Source of the DNA: Pseudomonadota bacterium
Lineage (GTDB): Bacteria > Pseudomonadota > Alphaproteobacteria > Caulobacterales > Caulobacteraceae
NCBI GenBank assembly: GCA_023386645.1
Contig: JAEWJI010000026.1
Coordinates: forward strand, 52,121-116,120
DNA: 64,000 bases
Direction: 5' to 3'
Shown here: one piece after another, positions 33,525-43,394 of the stretch
How positions within the stretch are numbered: position 1 is the first letter of the stretch
Layout of the letters: each line of letters begins with the position of its first letter
Notes under the pieces: model-generated
Database searches by the model: none
Told to the model about the DNA's origin: nothing
The model's input: only the letters and a program-made list of their open reading frames with translations
Made by a program: the position numbers and the translations under genes

Positions 33525-33811
33525 GGTTATCCCGCTAGCCTAAAGCGGGCGGGATATAGCCAGGTTGCTAGGCGGAGCTGCTTGCCGCCTCAGCGCTTCC
33601 GCTAGCGTTGTCATCCATATCGCGCTCTGCGAGGTCCCTCGAGCCCCGGAGGCTCGGGTGCGAAGCGGAAGTACATCTACACTGCATGCCGGATGACGGC
33701 GAGGCTCTGGCAGCGACGCTTGAATGAGAGTTTGCCATGTCGCCGTGTCGCCATCAGCTTTTCGGCAGACGAAGAGACGGGTCAGGTTTGGACGAACAGC
33801 CCCGCGAAGGT

Positions 33812-35038
33812 CTAGCCTCGGGCCACGTAGTCTTCCTCATCCCGCTGGTTCAGGCGCGCGCGCGTCGGGTCCGCCAGGGCGTTCCATAGGGCTAGCAGGG
33901 TCAGGCCGAGCGCGCAGGCGGCCGCTAGGTACAGGCTGTACTTCGGATCCCGGAAGGCGTCGCCCAACAGGCCCATGGCGAGCGGCGCCAGCACCGCGCT
34001 GATGCAGGTGAAGAAGAGCAGTAGGCCCGCGATCTGGCCGTGGCGACCTTTGTCGAAGCAGCTGATGCCCTTCGAGTTGATGGTGGGATACAGGACCGAC
34101 ATGCACAGCCCGGACGCGGGCAGGGCTAGGGCCGCCGCGCCGCGGTCGCCGAGGAGGGCGACGGCGAAACAGACGAACATGCCAGTGCTGCAGATCGCGA
34201 GAACCTTCTGCCAGGACATGCGCGAGAGGAGCCAGGCTCCGAGAAAACGACCGACGGCCCGCAGGACGAAGAAGATCGAGACCGCATAGACGGCGAACCA
34301 CACCCAGTCGCCCTCGTAGCCGGCCAGGTAGGTGGGCGCCCAGACATAGACCGCCGCCTCGGCGGCCACATAGAGCATGAGCGCCAGGCCAAACCCGAGG
34401 GCGTGCGGATCACCGAGCAGCTTTAGGGTTTCACCCATGTTGGCAGGGGATCGTTCGACGGCGACGGGGCGCGCCGGATAGCGTGCGAAGCTCGCCGTCA
34501 GCACCAGCGCCCCGCAAAGAACCGCCGCGACCACATAAAGCCATTTCCAGTCCGCGCCTGAGTGGAGCAGCCAGGCGACGACCGCCGGGCCGACAATGGC
34601 GCCGATGCCGAAGAAGCCCTCGACCGTGTTCATGGTGGCCGAATGTTCGCGCGTCGAGTTCGAAATGTCGCCGATCAGAGCCAGAGCTCCAGACTTGAAG
34701 ACCCCGATCCCCAGTCCGCTCACGAACAACAGGCCGACGAAAAACAGGAAGTCCTCGCCCACGGCGAACAGCGCTGACGACAAGCCGAACAGGATCAGTC
34801 CGATGATGATCGTGGCCTTCCGGCCGAGGCGATCGGCCATGAACCCGAGACCGAGGGCCGCCAGCGCGATACCGCCCATGGTGGCGTACTGGAAAGCGCC
34901 GCCCGCGGTCATTCCCAGCGAATAGCGCTCGATCACGTGTGGGATGATCACGCCCACGGAATCGGTGGTCATCGCGAACATCGCGAACATCAGATACGTC
35001 AGGATGCGCAGCAGTCTGCGATCGCCCGCGGTCGTCAT
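33812..35038 (-). CDS. MFS transporter, probable sucrose uptake (SuxC-like)
   Basis: An inner-membrane protein of 408 residues with 12 predicted helices. The MFS loop 2-3 motif reads GFMADRLGRKATI, and a second copy-like signature sits in the C-half. ATG 35038 has GGGAGGA upstream. It is divergent from amylosucrase with 216 bases between. In Xanthomonas the sux locus has an MFS sugar transporter (SuxC) next to a TonB receptor, a sucrose hydrolase and a LacI regulator, all present here. Sucrose as substrate is therefore inferred from context, not from the sequence itself. Confidence 0.75.
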   Translation of the reverse strand: MTTAGDRRLLRILTYLMFAMFAMTTDSVGVIIPHVIERYSLGMTAGGAFQYATMGGIALAALGLGFMADRLGRKATIIIGLILFGLSSALFAVGEDFLFFVGLLFVSGLGIGVFKSGALALIGDISNSTREHSATMNTVEGFFGIGAIVGPAVVAWLLHSGADWKWLYVVAAVLCGALVLTASFARYPARPVAVERSPANMGETLKLLGDPHALGFGLALMLYVAAEAAVYVWAPTYLAGYEGDWVWFAVYAVSIFFVLRAVGRFLGAWLLSRMSWQKVLAICSTGMFVCFAVALLGDRGAAALALPASGLCMSVLYPTINSKGISCFDKGRHGQIAGLLLFFTCISAVLAPLAMGLLGDAFRDPKYSLYLAAACALGLTLLALWNALADPTRARLNQRDEEDYVARG

Positions 35039-35208
35039 GATCGTCCTCCCGTAGGGCCGCTCCAGGTGGCCGCCGAACTTCGTCGGCTCGTGCGCATGTG
35101 ACCCCATTTTCCAGCTGTGCGCAATCGATGGCACGACAAAACAGAGCTCTGAACCCGAAGTCTAGCGAGCCGGACCTTAAACCCCCTTGCGCAGCGGGAT
35201 GATGCAAG

Positions 35209-35220
35209 GCAAACGATTGC
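35209..35220. promoter_or_regulatory. LacI-type operator 1 (sucrose regulon)
   Basis: GCAAACGATTGC, a near-perfect 12-base palindrome 34 bases before the amylosucrase start and between the divergent MFS and amylosucrase genes. It matches the GCAAnCGnTTGC pattern found at 37953, 38011, 43395 and 45698. Confidence 0.65.
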
Positions 35221-35254
35221 ATACAAGTGGTCGAATGACCCGGGGAGGAACGGT

Positions 35255-37069
35255 ATGGATGGTGCGCTCGCGGAGCCTAGTGCTGCGCATGTCGAGCCGT
35301 CGGCCTCCGATGAGGCCTGGAAGCGGGCGACAGAGGCTCTCACGACCCTTTACGGCGACACCAAGGATTTCGAGGTCTGGCTCGATGACCTCCGCTCGCT
35401 TGTGTTCGAAGCCCGTCAGAATCGTTCCGCCGCCCTGCGCGCTTGGGACGCGGCCAATCCGGCTCAGGGATGGTGGAGACTGGGGCGCACCGTCGGCTAT
35501 TCGACCTATGTGGACCGGTTCGGCGGCACGTTCGCTGGCGTCGAGGCGCGCCTCGACTATTTGACCGATCTTGGAGTGACCTACCTGCATCTTCTGCCCT
35601 TCATGAAGCCAAGGGCGGGCGATAGCGACGGCGGGTACGCCGTCGCCGATTTCGAGGACGTCAATCCGGAGCTGGGCGACAGGGACCAGTTGGCTTCGCT
35701 CCTGACCGCCGCTCGCGCGCGCGGCATCCAGGTCGTCGCCGACCTGGTGTGCAATCACGTCGCCGACGACCACCGTTGGGCCCGTGCGGCCAAGGATGGC
35801 GACGCGCAGTTTCGGGACTTCTTCCACGTGATGCAGACCCGCGCAGAGGTCGATGAGTGGGAATCCAACCTGCAGGACGTCTTTCCGGACTCGGCTCCCG
35901 GCAGCTTCACCTGGTCGGACGAACTCGGCGGCTGGGTGTGGACGAGCTTCTATCCCTACCAGTGGGACCTAAACTACGGCGAGCCTCGGGTCTTCGCCGC
36001 GATGACGTCGGCGATGCTGAACCTGGCGAACGCGGGCCTCGGCGGCTTTCGACTGGATTCCACGGGATTCCTCTGGAAGCGGCCGGGAACGTCATGTCGC
36101 AACCTGCCTGAGGTGCACCTGATACTGGCCGCCTGGCGGGCGATCCTGGATGTCACGGCGCCCGGGGTGGTGCTCAAGGCCGAAGCTATCGATCGGTTGG
36201 AGGAGGTGTTGCCCTTCTTCGGCGATGAGGCCCGGCCGGAGTGCGACCTCGCCTACGCCAACGGGGTCATGGCGGGCGCCTGGGCTTCACTGGCGCTCGC
36301 GAGCGCCGATCCGATCCGCCGGATGATCCAGGCCAGCGCGGTCCGGCCTGCGCGGGGCGCCTGGCTCAACTACGTCCGCTGCCACGATGACGTGATCTTC
36401 AGCAGCCTGTCGCCGCACGTGCCGGTGGCGCAGCAGGCGCGCGCGGCCACGGCGCTGACCAAACTTTCGCCGGACGCCTTCGGCAAAGGCGAGGTGTTCC
36501 AGGTCTTCGCCGGCGTGCCCAGCATCAACGGCATGGCGGCGTCGCTCACCGGCGCGGACGATCCAACCGATCCGTATGGCGCGGCCCGGCTGCTGTTGCT
36601 CTATGGGGTCTGCTTCGCGCTGGACGGCGCCCCCATCATCTTCATGGGTGACGAGATCGCCCTCGCGAACGACGAGGGCTACCGCGAAGATCCGACGCGC
36701 GCGAGCGAGGGACGCTGGCTCGGGCGTCCGCAGATGGACTGGTACGCCGCCGAGGGCGCCCGCGAAGACGCAACGGGCATCGCTGCAACCGTGTACGGCG
36801 CGATCAAGAGGTTCGCGGCGCTGCGCGCGAGCCACGACGCTTTCAACGATCTCCGCCCTGTCCGCATCCTCGGCGACCAGAACGAAGGCGTGCTCGCGTT
36901 CGAGCGGGGCCTGGAGGCGCGTCTTGTCGTCCTGGCCAACTTTTCCGCGCTGACCATGATCGCTCGACCGGGGGCGGAGCATTGGACCGACATGCTCTCC
37001 AGGGAGTCCGGGGACGGCGCGGTGGCGCTCGAGCCTTGGGGCCTTCGCTGGCTGGAGCTCCGCCCATGA
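35255..37069 (+). CDS. Amylosucrase / sucrose hydrolase (GH13 subfamily 4)
   Basis: A protein of 604 residues without a signal peptide, so cytoplasmic. The catalytic triad of GH13 is visible: Asp268 in GFRLDSTGFLW, Glu310 in LKAEAI, and Asp378 in YVRCHDDV. LWKRPGTSCRNLPE is close to the amylosucrase-specific segment. The enzyme splits sucrose, releasing fructose and either building alpha-1,4 glucan or, as in Xanthomonas SuxB, giving glucose; sequence alone does not decide. SD GGGGAGGA precedes ATG 35255. The stop overlaps the sugar kinase (ATGA), which would use the fructose. Confidence 0.92.
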   Translation: MDGALAEPSAAHVEPSASDEAWKRATEALTTLYGDTKDFEVWLDDLRSLVFEARQNRSAALRAWDAANPAQGWWRLGRTVGYSTYVDRFGGTFAGVEARLDYLTDLGVTYLHLLPFMKPRAGDSDGGYAVADFEDVNPELGDRDQLASLLTAARARGIQVVADLVCNHVADDHRWARAAKDGDAQFRDFFHVMQTRAEVDEWESNLQDVFPDSAPGSFTWSDELGGWVWTSFYPYQWDLNYGEPRVFAAMTSAMLNLANAGLGGFRLDSTGFLWKRPGTSCRNLPEVHLILAAWRAILDVTAPGVVLKAEAIDRLEEVLPFFGDEARPECDLAYANGVMAGAWASLALASADPIRRMIQASAVRPARGAWLNYVRCHDDVIFSSLSPHVPVAQQARAATALTKLSPDAFGKGEVFQVFAGVPSINGMAASLTGADDPTDPYGAARLLLLYGVCFALDGAPIIFMGDEIALANDEGYREDPTRASEGRWLGRPQMDWYAAEGAREDATGIAATVYGAIKRFAALRASHDAFNDLRPVRILGDQNEGVLAFERGLEARLVVLANFSALTMIARPGAEHWTDMLSRESGDGAVALEPWGLRWLELRP

Positions 37070-37968
37070 CGTCGGTCGCGGCGATCGAGTTGGGGGGCAC
37101 CCGGGCGGCCGTGACGGTCGGGCGCGACCCTGGCGATCACGCCGCTCCCGTCGCCCTCGCTACCACGTCACCTCAAGAAACGATCGCCGCCTTGGGCGAC
37201 GTCCTCGAAGGTTTCCAACGCTCTGGCCGAGGGTTCGACCAGATCGGCGTCGCCAGCTTCGGACCGGTCGGTGTCAATCCACAACGTCCCGACTGGGGAC
37301 GTATTGGCGCGACGCCCAAGCCGGGCTGGTCCCAAGCCGACGTCGCGGGCCCTCTGGGGCGCAGGTTCGGCGTGCCGGTGATCATAGAAACCGACGTCAA
37401 TGCCGCAGCGATCGGGGAAGGGCGGTGGGGGTCCGCCGCAGGATGCGGCTCGCACGTCTATGTCACGGTGGGCACCGGGGTGGGTGTGGGCGTGGTGGTC
37501 GATGGCCGGCCCGTTCACGGAGCCCTCCACCCTGAGGCCGGACACCTCAAGGTAAGGCGACGTCCGGGCGACAGCTTTCCCGGACGCTGCCGTTGGCACG
37601 GCGACTGCCTGGAGGGGCTGATTAGCGGCCCCGCGCTCGCCGAGCGGCTCGGCCGGCCGGCGGACGATCTGGACGACGATCACATCTTCTTCGCGCTCAG
37701 TGGAGCGTATCTTGGAGAAGCTCTCGCGGCCGTGGCGCTGACTGTCTCACCCGAGAAGATCGTCATCGGCGGCGGAGTGGGTCGTAGGCCGGCGGTGCTC
37801 TCCGCGGCCCGGTCAGCCTTCGAGGAGGCGATCGCCGGATATATTCCAAGCCAGTCTCCGGACGGTTCAAATCTGCTGGTCGCCCCGGGGCTTGGCGCTC
37901 ATTCGGGGCTCATGGGCGCCCTCGCTCTGGCGCTCGATGCAGATGAAGTCTTGCAATCGTTTGCGTAG
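37066..37968 (+). CDS. ROK-family sugar kinase, probable fructokinase
   Basis: A protein of 300 residues. The ATP-binding motif is AAIELGGTRAAVTVG. ETDVNAAAIGEGRWG carries the catalytic Asp, and VTVGTGVGVGVVVDG follows. The ROK metal-site region is GHLKVRR, then GDSFPGRCRWHGDCLEGLISG, where His/Cys residues bind zinc in fructokinases. The pattern (F)xGxCxxHGDCLEG is typical of ROK fructokinases rather than glucokinases. It fits phosphorylation of fructose released by the coupled amylosucrase. Its last codons contain an operator for the next gene. Confidence 0.87.
   Translation: MTSVAAIELGGTRAAVTVGRDPGDHAAPVALATTSPQETIAALGDVLEGFQRSGRGFDQIGVASFGPVGVNPQRPDWGRIGATPKPGWSQADVAGPLGRRFGVPVIIETDVNAAAIGEGRWGSAAGCGSHVYVTVGTGVGVGVVVDGRPVHGALHPEAGHLKVRRRPGDSFPGRCRWHGDCLEGLISGPALAERLGRPADDLDDDHIFFALSGAYLGEALAAVALTVSPEKIVIGGGVGRRPAVLSAARSAFEEAIAGYIPSQSPDGSNLLVAPGLGAHSGLMGALALALDADEVLQSFA
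37953..37964. promoter_or_regulatory. LacI-type operator 2 (sucrose regulon)
   Basis: GCAATCGTTTGC inside the last codons of the kinase, 90 bases before the TonB receptor start. It reads as the reverse complement of operator 1's core (GCAAACGATTGC). Confidence 0.55.
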
Positions 37969-38010
37969 CATGTTGATCATAAGCTCAAGAGAGAATCCTC
38001 GCCGTTCGAC

Positions 38011-38022
38011 GCAACCGATTGC
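38011..38022. promoter_or_regulatory. LacI-type operator 3 (sucrose regulon)
   Basis: GCAACCGATTGC, 31 bases before the TonB receptor start and 58 bases (about 5.5 helical turns) from operator 2. Paired sites could allow looping. Confidence 0.55.
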
Positions 38023-38053
38023 GCACCGGGCGGACGCGGAACGGGAGGAAGAT

Positions 38054-40930
38054 ATGCGCATCACCGAACGCCCCCGGGCGACCCTTTCCCTGCGCGCGCT
38101 TGCCTTGTGTAGCGCGGCGACTGCTCTGGCCCTCGGCCTCGCGGGGCCCGCAGCAGCGCAGACCACGCCTCAGGCCTCCGATTCCAGCATCGCGACCCTG
38201 CCCCAGAGCCAGGAGAACGAAGACTCGGACGCGACCCAAGTCGACGAGATCGTCGTCACTGGCACCAGTATCCGCGGCATTCGCCCCGTCGGCTCCGCCA
38301 CCGTCCCGCTCACGCGTGAAGACATTCAGCAGACCGGCTTGACCTCGACGGCGGACGTCGTCCGGACGCTGCCGCAGCTGCAGAACCTGGGTATCGACGA
38401 GACCCGCAACTCCGGCTCCCAGGACGCGGGCACCAATCACAGCCGCGGCACTTCGCTCAATCTGCGTGGCCTCGGCGCGAACGCCACCCTGATGCTGGTC
38501 GATGGGCGCCGGATCGCGCCGTCCGGCACCACCTCCGCGTTCGGGGATCCGAACCAGATTCCGATCGCCGCCTTGGAGCGGGTCGAGGTCGTCACCGACG
38601 GCGCATCGGCGATCTACGGCACTGACGCCGTTGGCGGGGTGGTGAACTTCATTATCCGAAAGAATTACGACGGCGCCGAAGTCACCGGTCGTTACTCCGC
38701 CGCCGGGGGTTACGACCAGTGGGGCGCCGCTGCGGTCCTGGGCCGGTCCTGGGACTGGGGCAACTTCGTCGTCGCCTACGACCATGACGACCGCCGCGCC
38801 ATGCTGCGTGGCGACAGCCCCTTCCTGCGCCAGGACCTGCGGCCTCTGGGCGGCAACGACAACCGCATCAACGGCACGACCGTCACGGCCCGGATCCCGG
38901 TGATCGTGACACAAGGCGGCGGCGTCATCCGCTACTTCAGCGTGCCGGAAACCTACACCGGTGGTCCGCTTACGTTCTCGCAGCTGACGCCCGGTGCGGA
39001 CGTGGTCGATTCAGCCGATTTCACCGACTACCTGCCGCGCCGCGAACGGGACTCGCTGACGGCCTTCGCCAACCTCAATCTGAGCGACCGGCTCAGCGTC
39101 TACTATCAGGGCTTCTTCAGTCGACGCGACAGCGCACTGCGGGGCTATCGTGTCGATACGGTCACCGTCCCGGCCTCGAGCCCGTTCTACATCGCCGGCC
39201 TGCCCGGCGTCGCGCCCGGCGGCTCGATCACCGTCCGCTATCCTTGGTTCAAGGACATCGGTCGCCGATACACCATCGCCACCGAACGCAGCTTCTCGCA
39301 GACCTTGGGCCTGACCTGGGACATCGGCGCGGATTGGCAGCTGGATGGCTATCTGACCTACGCCCTCGCCAAGAACTGCCAGTGCGAGAAGGGTCCGAGC
39401 GCGGGCATCAACAACACCGCCGCCTTGAACGCCCTGGTGGCGCGCGGCGACCTAAACTTCAATCCGTTCGCCAATACGCCGGTCAACGACTACGTCCGCG
39501 AACGGGTGTTCGGGATGAACAACCTGCGCAACCGCACGGCCCTGACCGATATCGTGGTCAAGGCGGACGGCCCGCTGTTCGACATGCCAGCCGGGGAAGT
39601 CCGGGCGGCGATCGGCGCCGAGTTCCTCGCGTTGGACGGCACCTATCGGAACGCCGGCACCACCACCAACGTCGATAACCAGTTCCGCACGACCTATTTT
39701 GGCGCGAAGACGCGGGATGTGAGCTCGGTCTTCGGCGAACTGTTCGTGCCGCTGGTCGGCGAGGGCTCGAACGTCCCGTTCATTCGCCGTCTCGATCTGA
39801 GCCTGGCGGCCCGCTACGAGAACTACTCCGACTTCGGTGAGACGACCAATCCGAAGATTGGCCTGACCTGGGAGCCGACCTCCGATCTCCTGGTGCGCGG
39901 CACGTGGGGCAAGTCCTTCCGCGCCCCGAGCCTGCAGGAGAACAACGAAGACGTCGTGACCATGTTCGGTTTGGCGCAATACACGAACAATTCTGGCGAT
40001 CCGCTGATCCCGATCAGCAATCCGGCGACTGGGACCTCTAACGTTTTCGCCCGGACCCAGGGCGGCAACAACGATCTGAAGCCGGAGGAAGCGACGACCT
40101 TCTCGATCGGCGCTGACTGGACGCCTGCTTGGCTCGACGGCTTCCGCGCCTCGATCACCTACTACAACATCGACTACAAGGGTAAGATCGTCACCATTGG
40201 CGACCAGGCGTCGACCTTCCTCGCCACACCGGCGAACCGGGCGGCCTTCGCGGCCTACATCACACCTGCTCCCCAGCCGAGCACCTGTGTTGAAGGCGAT
40301 GTCTCGACCTACAACCCGGTATACCGTGACCTGATCAACCGGGGCTATCCGATCCCGTTCAGCGCCACGCCCTACTGCTCGCTGGTCGCCTATCTGAACG
40401 GCCAGGCGCAGAACCTGGGCACGGTCGAGCAGGACGGCATCGATCTGAACGTCGGGTACGACTTCGACACCCGCTTTGGTCAGGTCACCACCGGCATCGC
40501 CTGGACCGAAATCCTCAACCTCAAGCAGACCCTTTCACCGACCTCCGGCCTACTCGACGTTCTGGATACGCTCAACAATCCGGTGAGCACCCGTATCCGC
40601 GGCAACGTCGGCCTGCGTCGCGACAACGTCAGCGCCAATCTGTTCATCAACTACGTCGGCTCGTACATGAACACCGCGCCCATCACCGTCGCGGGGGTGC
40701 GCCGCCCGGTCGAAGAGGTGCCGAGCTGGACCACCCTGGACGCCAACGTCTCCTGGTACGCTCCGGAAGACATCATGCCGTGGGCGCGCGGGGTGCGGGT
40801 GTCGGTGTCTGTCCAGAACCTGACCGATGAGGATCCTCACGTCGTCCTAAGCGGCACCAACGCCTTCGATACCCAGATGGCCAACCCGTACGGCCGCATC
40901 TGGTCGCTCGAAGTCACCAAGAGCTTCTAA
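38054..40930 (+). CDS. TonB-dependent receptor, probable sucrose receptor (SuxA-like)
   Basis: An outer-membrane protein of 958 residues. It has a signal peptide (LALGLAGPAAAQ) and a TonB box DEIVVTGTSIRG. The plug domain carries SLNLRGLGANATLMLVDGRR and ERVEVVTDGASAIYGTDAVGGVVN, and a 22-strand barrel ends in Phe (SLEVTKSF). Start at ATG 38054, with GGGAGGAA upstream. It is under two operators of the local LacI regulon and is followed after 23 bases by a ceramidase-fold gene, so those two form an operon. Sucrose or a sucrose-containing compound as ligand is inferred from the neighbours. Confidence 0.88.
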   Translation: MRITERPRATLSLRALALCSAATALALGLAGPAAAQTTPQASDSSIATLPQSQENEDSDATQVDEIVVTGTSIRGIRPVGSATVPLTREDIQQTGLTSTADVVRTLPQLQNLGIDETRNSGSQDAGTNHSRGTSLNLRGLGANATLMLVDGRRIAPSGTTSAFGDPNQIPIAALERVEVVTDGASAIYGTDAVGGVVNFIIRKNYDGAEVTGRYSAAGGYDQWGAAAVLGRSWDWGNFVVAYDHDDRRAMLRGDSPFLRQDLRPLGGNDNRINGTTVTARIPVIVTQGGGVIRYFSVPETYTGGPLTFSQLTPGADVVDSADFTDYLPRRERDSLTAFANLNLSDRLSVYYQGFFSRRDSALRGYRVDTVTVPASSPFYIAGLPGVAPGGSITVRYPWFKDIGRRYTIATERSFSQTLGLTWDIGADWQLDGYLTYALAKNCQCEKGPSAGINNTAALNALVARGDLNFNPFANTPVNDYVRERVFGMNNLRNRTALTDIVVKADGPLFDMPAGEVRAAIGAEFLALDGTYRNAGTTTNVDNQFRTTYFGAKTRDVSSVFGELFVPLVGEGSNVPFIRRLDLSLAARYENYSDFGETTNPKIGLTWEPTSDLLVRGTWGKSFRAPSLQENNEDVVTMFGLAQYTNNSGDPLIPISNPATGTSNVFARTQGGNNDLKPEEATTFSIGADWTPAWLDGFRASITYYNIDYKGKIVTIGDQASTFLATPANRAAFAAYITPAPQPSTCVEGDVSTYNPVYRDLINRGYPIPFSATPYCSLVAYLNGQAQNLGTVEQDGIDLNVGYDFDTRFGQVTTGIAWTEILNLKQTLSPTSGLLDVLDTLNNPVSTRIRGNVGLRRDNVSANLFINYVGSYMNTAPITVAGVRRPVEEVPSWTTLDANVSWYAPEDIMPWARGVRVSVSVQNLTDEDPHVVLSGTNAFDTQMANPYGRIWSLEVTKSF

Positions 40931-40953
40931 GGCACAGCCAAAGGACCGATGTC

Positions 40954-42354
40954 ATGATGATGCGTTCAGCCCTCGTCGCCTGCGCCGCTCTGGTGGCCGC
41001 CTCGGCGAGCCCCCTGGCGGCTCATGCCCAGACCGCCGACAGCCGCGCCACGGCGCCGTCCGGGGCGCTTCGCGCCGGCGCCGCCCGGGTCGATATCACC
41101 CCGGCTCCCGACGCCCTGCCGCCCAACTATATCGGCATCAACGACTCTGTGTTCGTCCGCGCCATCGTCGTCGCCAACGGTTCGACCAAGGCGGCCATGG
41201 TGACGGTCGACATCGGCGGCATGTCCGACGAGACCTGGACTGCGGTGAAGACGCGGGTCCAGCGCGAACTGGGCATTCCGCAGGATCAGCTGATCCTGAC
41301 CGCCACCCACACCCACAGCGTGCCCCGACTGACCGGCCAGGCTTTCGAGGATCAGATTTTCCAGGCGATCCAGCAGGCAGACGCCCGCATGGAACCCGCC
41401 CAAATGGATTACGGAACCGGCGTCTCGTACATCAACATCAACCGCAACATCATCGACGCCGAGAACCGTCGGTGGTGGGAGGGCCCCAACTACGACGGTC
41501 CGTCCGACAAGACGGTCGCCGTGGTCCGCTTCCGCGACATGTCCGGTGAGCCCATCGCCCTGTTCTACAACTACGGCATGCATGCCGTCCTGAATGGTCA
41601 GCTCGACCAGATCAGCGGAGACGTGCCCGGAGAGGCTTCCCGCTACCTGGAGGAGTCGCTCGGCGGCGATGTGGTCGCCGTTTGGTCGAATGGTGCGGGC
41701 GGGGACCAGAATCCCCTCTACTTCCAGCAGACCTACGACCTCCGCGAGATCCGCATCGCCGATTACGCGCGGCGCGGCGAGGACATCTCCAACTCGATGC
41801 CGCCGGGCGGCGTTGGGCTGGACCGCAACGACCCTCGGGTGGCCCTGCTGATGGATCAGCAGCGGCGGATGACCCGCAGCCTTGGCCAGATGATCGCCGA
41901 AGAGGTCCTGCACGTCGGCCGCGCCAACATGGAGAGGCTTACCACTTCGGACGGCATCTTCGGCGCCCAGAAGGAAGTCACCTGCCCGGGCCGTCGCCGC
42001 ACCAACCAGGGCCGGGGCGGCTACGCCGGTGAATATGTCGACGCCGATCCGATCCCGATCCGCCTCAGCCTGCTGCTGGTGGGCGACGTGGTCATCGGCG
42101 GGGTCAACGCCGAGATCTTCAACCCCATCGCGGTGCGCTTCAAGCGGGAGTCGCCGCTCAAGCACACCCTGTTCTCGTCACTGACGAACGGGTCCGCGCG
42201 CTCGGGCTACATTCCCCACGACGCCGCCTACGGCCAGCACACCTTCGAGGTGCTCTCCTCCCGGCTGAAGCCCGGCTGCGCCGAGAGCGCCATCGTCGAC
42301 GGCCTGCTCGATCTGATGGAAGGCATCGAGGTCACGCCGCCGGACGCCGGCTAA
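40954..42354 (+). CDS. Secreted neutral/alkaline ceramidase-fold protein, paralogue 1
   Basis: A protein of 466 residues with signal peptide (ending AHAQT). It belongs to the neutral ceramidase N-terminal domain family: RAGAARVDITPAPD, ATHTHSVPR (zinc His pair), and NYGMHAVLNG. True ceramidases have a Ser nucleophile in a G-D/N-x-S-P motif. Here the matching segment is SNGAGGDQNPLYF, with Asn instead of Ser, and the C-terminal Ig-like domain is absent. A different hydrolytic function, perhaps on a glycoside or acyl sugar, is likely. It is cotranscribed with the TonB receptor and converges on the lacI gene with a four-base overlap of stops. It shares about its whole length with the protein at 44305-45687. 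Confidence 0.8.
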   Translation: MMMRSALVACAALVAASASPLAAHAQTADSRATAPSGALRAGAARVDITPAPDALPPNYIGINDSVFVRAIVVANGSTKAAMVTVDIGGMSDETWTAVKTRVQRELGIPQDQLILTATHTHSVPRLTGQAFEDQIFQAIQQADARMEPAQMDYGTGVSYININRNIIDAENRRWWEGPNYDGPSDKTVAVVRFRDMSGEPIALFYNYGMHAVLNGQLDQISGDVPGEASRYLEESLGGDVVAVWSNGAGGDQNPLYFQQTYDLREIRIADYARRGEDISNSMPPGGVGLDRNDPRVALLMDQQRRMTRSLGQMIAEEVLHVGRANMERLTTSDGIFGAQKEVTCPGRRRTNQGRGGYAGEYVDADPIPIRLSLLLVGDVVIGGVNAEIFNPIAVRFKRESPLKHTLFSSLTNGSARSGYIPHDAAYGQHTFEVLSSRLKPGCAESAIVDGLLDLMEGIEVTPPDAG

Positions 42355-43394
42355 CGCACCGCCGTGATCGAGTCGCGCTCGATCAGCTGGATGGGGAGGG
42401 TCGCCGACGGCGTCTCCTCTCCAGCCAGTCTTCGGAACAGGAACTCGACCAGGGTCGCGGCTCCGCGCTTCAGATCCTGGCGCACGCTGGTCAGACGCGG
42501 ATGGGCGTGATCGGCGATCTCGAGGTCATCGAAACCCACGACGGACACTTCGTCGGGCACCGAGACCCCGCTGGCCTGCAGGGCCTTCAGCGCCGACATG
42601 GCGATAAGGTCGGAGGCTGCGAAGACCGCGTCGAATGCGATGTTTCGGGCCAGCAGATCCTGAATCGCAGCCAGTGCGGTGTCGCCCGTGAAATGGGCTG
42701 GCAGGATCAATTGCGGGTCGACTGGAAGCCCCGCGCGCTCATGCGCGGCCTCATAGCCCCTCAGCCGCATCTGCACCTCGGGCAGGGGGGCGGCGCCCAG
42801 AAACACGATCCGCTTGCGCCCGGCCTGGATCAGGGCGTCGGTCGCTACGCGGCCTCCTCCGACATTGTCCGAACCGACGGAGCAATAGGACTGTTCGGGC
42901 AGGTGCGCTCCCCAGACCACCAGGGGCAGGAAGGTGCGCGCCGCTTCATTGAGTTCGTCGTGCTGGTCGCTCTGACCGACGACGATGTACCCGTCGGCCT
43001 TCTGCGACTGGACGTGGCGGGTGAGCCAGCCGGCGCGCGGCGAAGGAATGCGCGACAGCAGGATGTCATAGTCCCGCGCGGACACCTCGTCGGCCAGGTG
43101 GCCGAGCAGGTGCAGGAAGAAGGGGTCGGAGATCATCTGATCCGCTTCGTGACCCAGCGGGATTGTCACCCCGATGGTCCGCGTCCGGCTCGAGCGCAGC
43201 CGCTGGCCAGCCTGGTTGATGACGTAACCGTGCTGAGCGGCGATCTTCTGAATCTGTTTGCGCGTCGCCGCCGGAATGAGGGGGCTCTCGGCCAAGGCGC
43301 GCGACACCGTCGAGGTCGACACGCCCGCGAGGCGCGCGATGTCTGTCATCTTGAGCGCCCGAACCGGCGCCTTTGGAGAGCGTGAACTGGCCAT
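42351..43394 (-). CDS. LacI-family regulator of the sucrose locus (SuxR-like)
   Basis: A protein of 347 residues. The helix-turn-helix reads KMTDIARLAGVSTSTVSRAL, with hinge helix and a periplasmic-binding-like sensor domain (IGVTIPLG, DGYIVVGQS, VVGFDDLEIADHAHPRLTSVRQD). It most likely represses this locus by binding GCAAnCGnTTGC and is released by sucrose or a product. A degenerate copy of that site touches its own start codon, fitting autoregulation. The regulated genes surround it on both sides. Confidence 0.88.
   Translation of the reverse strand: MASSRSPKAPVRALKMTDIARLAGVSTSTVSRALAESPLIPAATRKQIQKIAAQHGYVINQAGQRLRSSRTRTIGVTIPLGHEADQMISDPFFLHLLGHLADEVSARDYDILLSRIPSPRAGWLTRHVQSQKADGYIVVGQSDQHDELNEAARTFLPLVVWGAHLPEQSYCSVGSDNVGGGRVATDALIQAGRKRIVFLGAAPLPEVQMRLRGYEAAHERAGLPVDPQLILPAHFTGDTALAAIQDLLARNIAFDAVFAASDLIAMSALKALQASGVSVPDEVSVVGFDDLEIADHAHPRLTSVRQDLKRGAATLVEFLFRRLAGEETPSATLPIQLIERDSITAVR

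Noticed and set aside
33525..33811. Several short inverted repeats after the IPTL gene (for example CCCGC/GCGGG and CGAGCC/GGCTCG)
   Set aside because: Arms are five to six bases with no T-run; in GC-rich DNA these are expected by chance, so no terminator is claimed.
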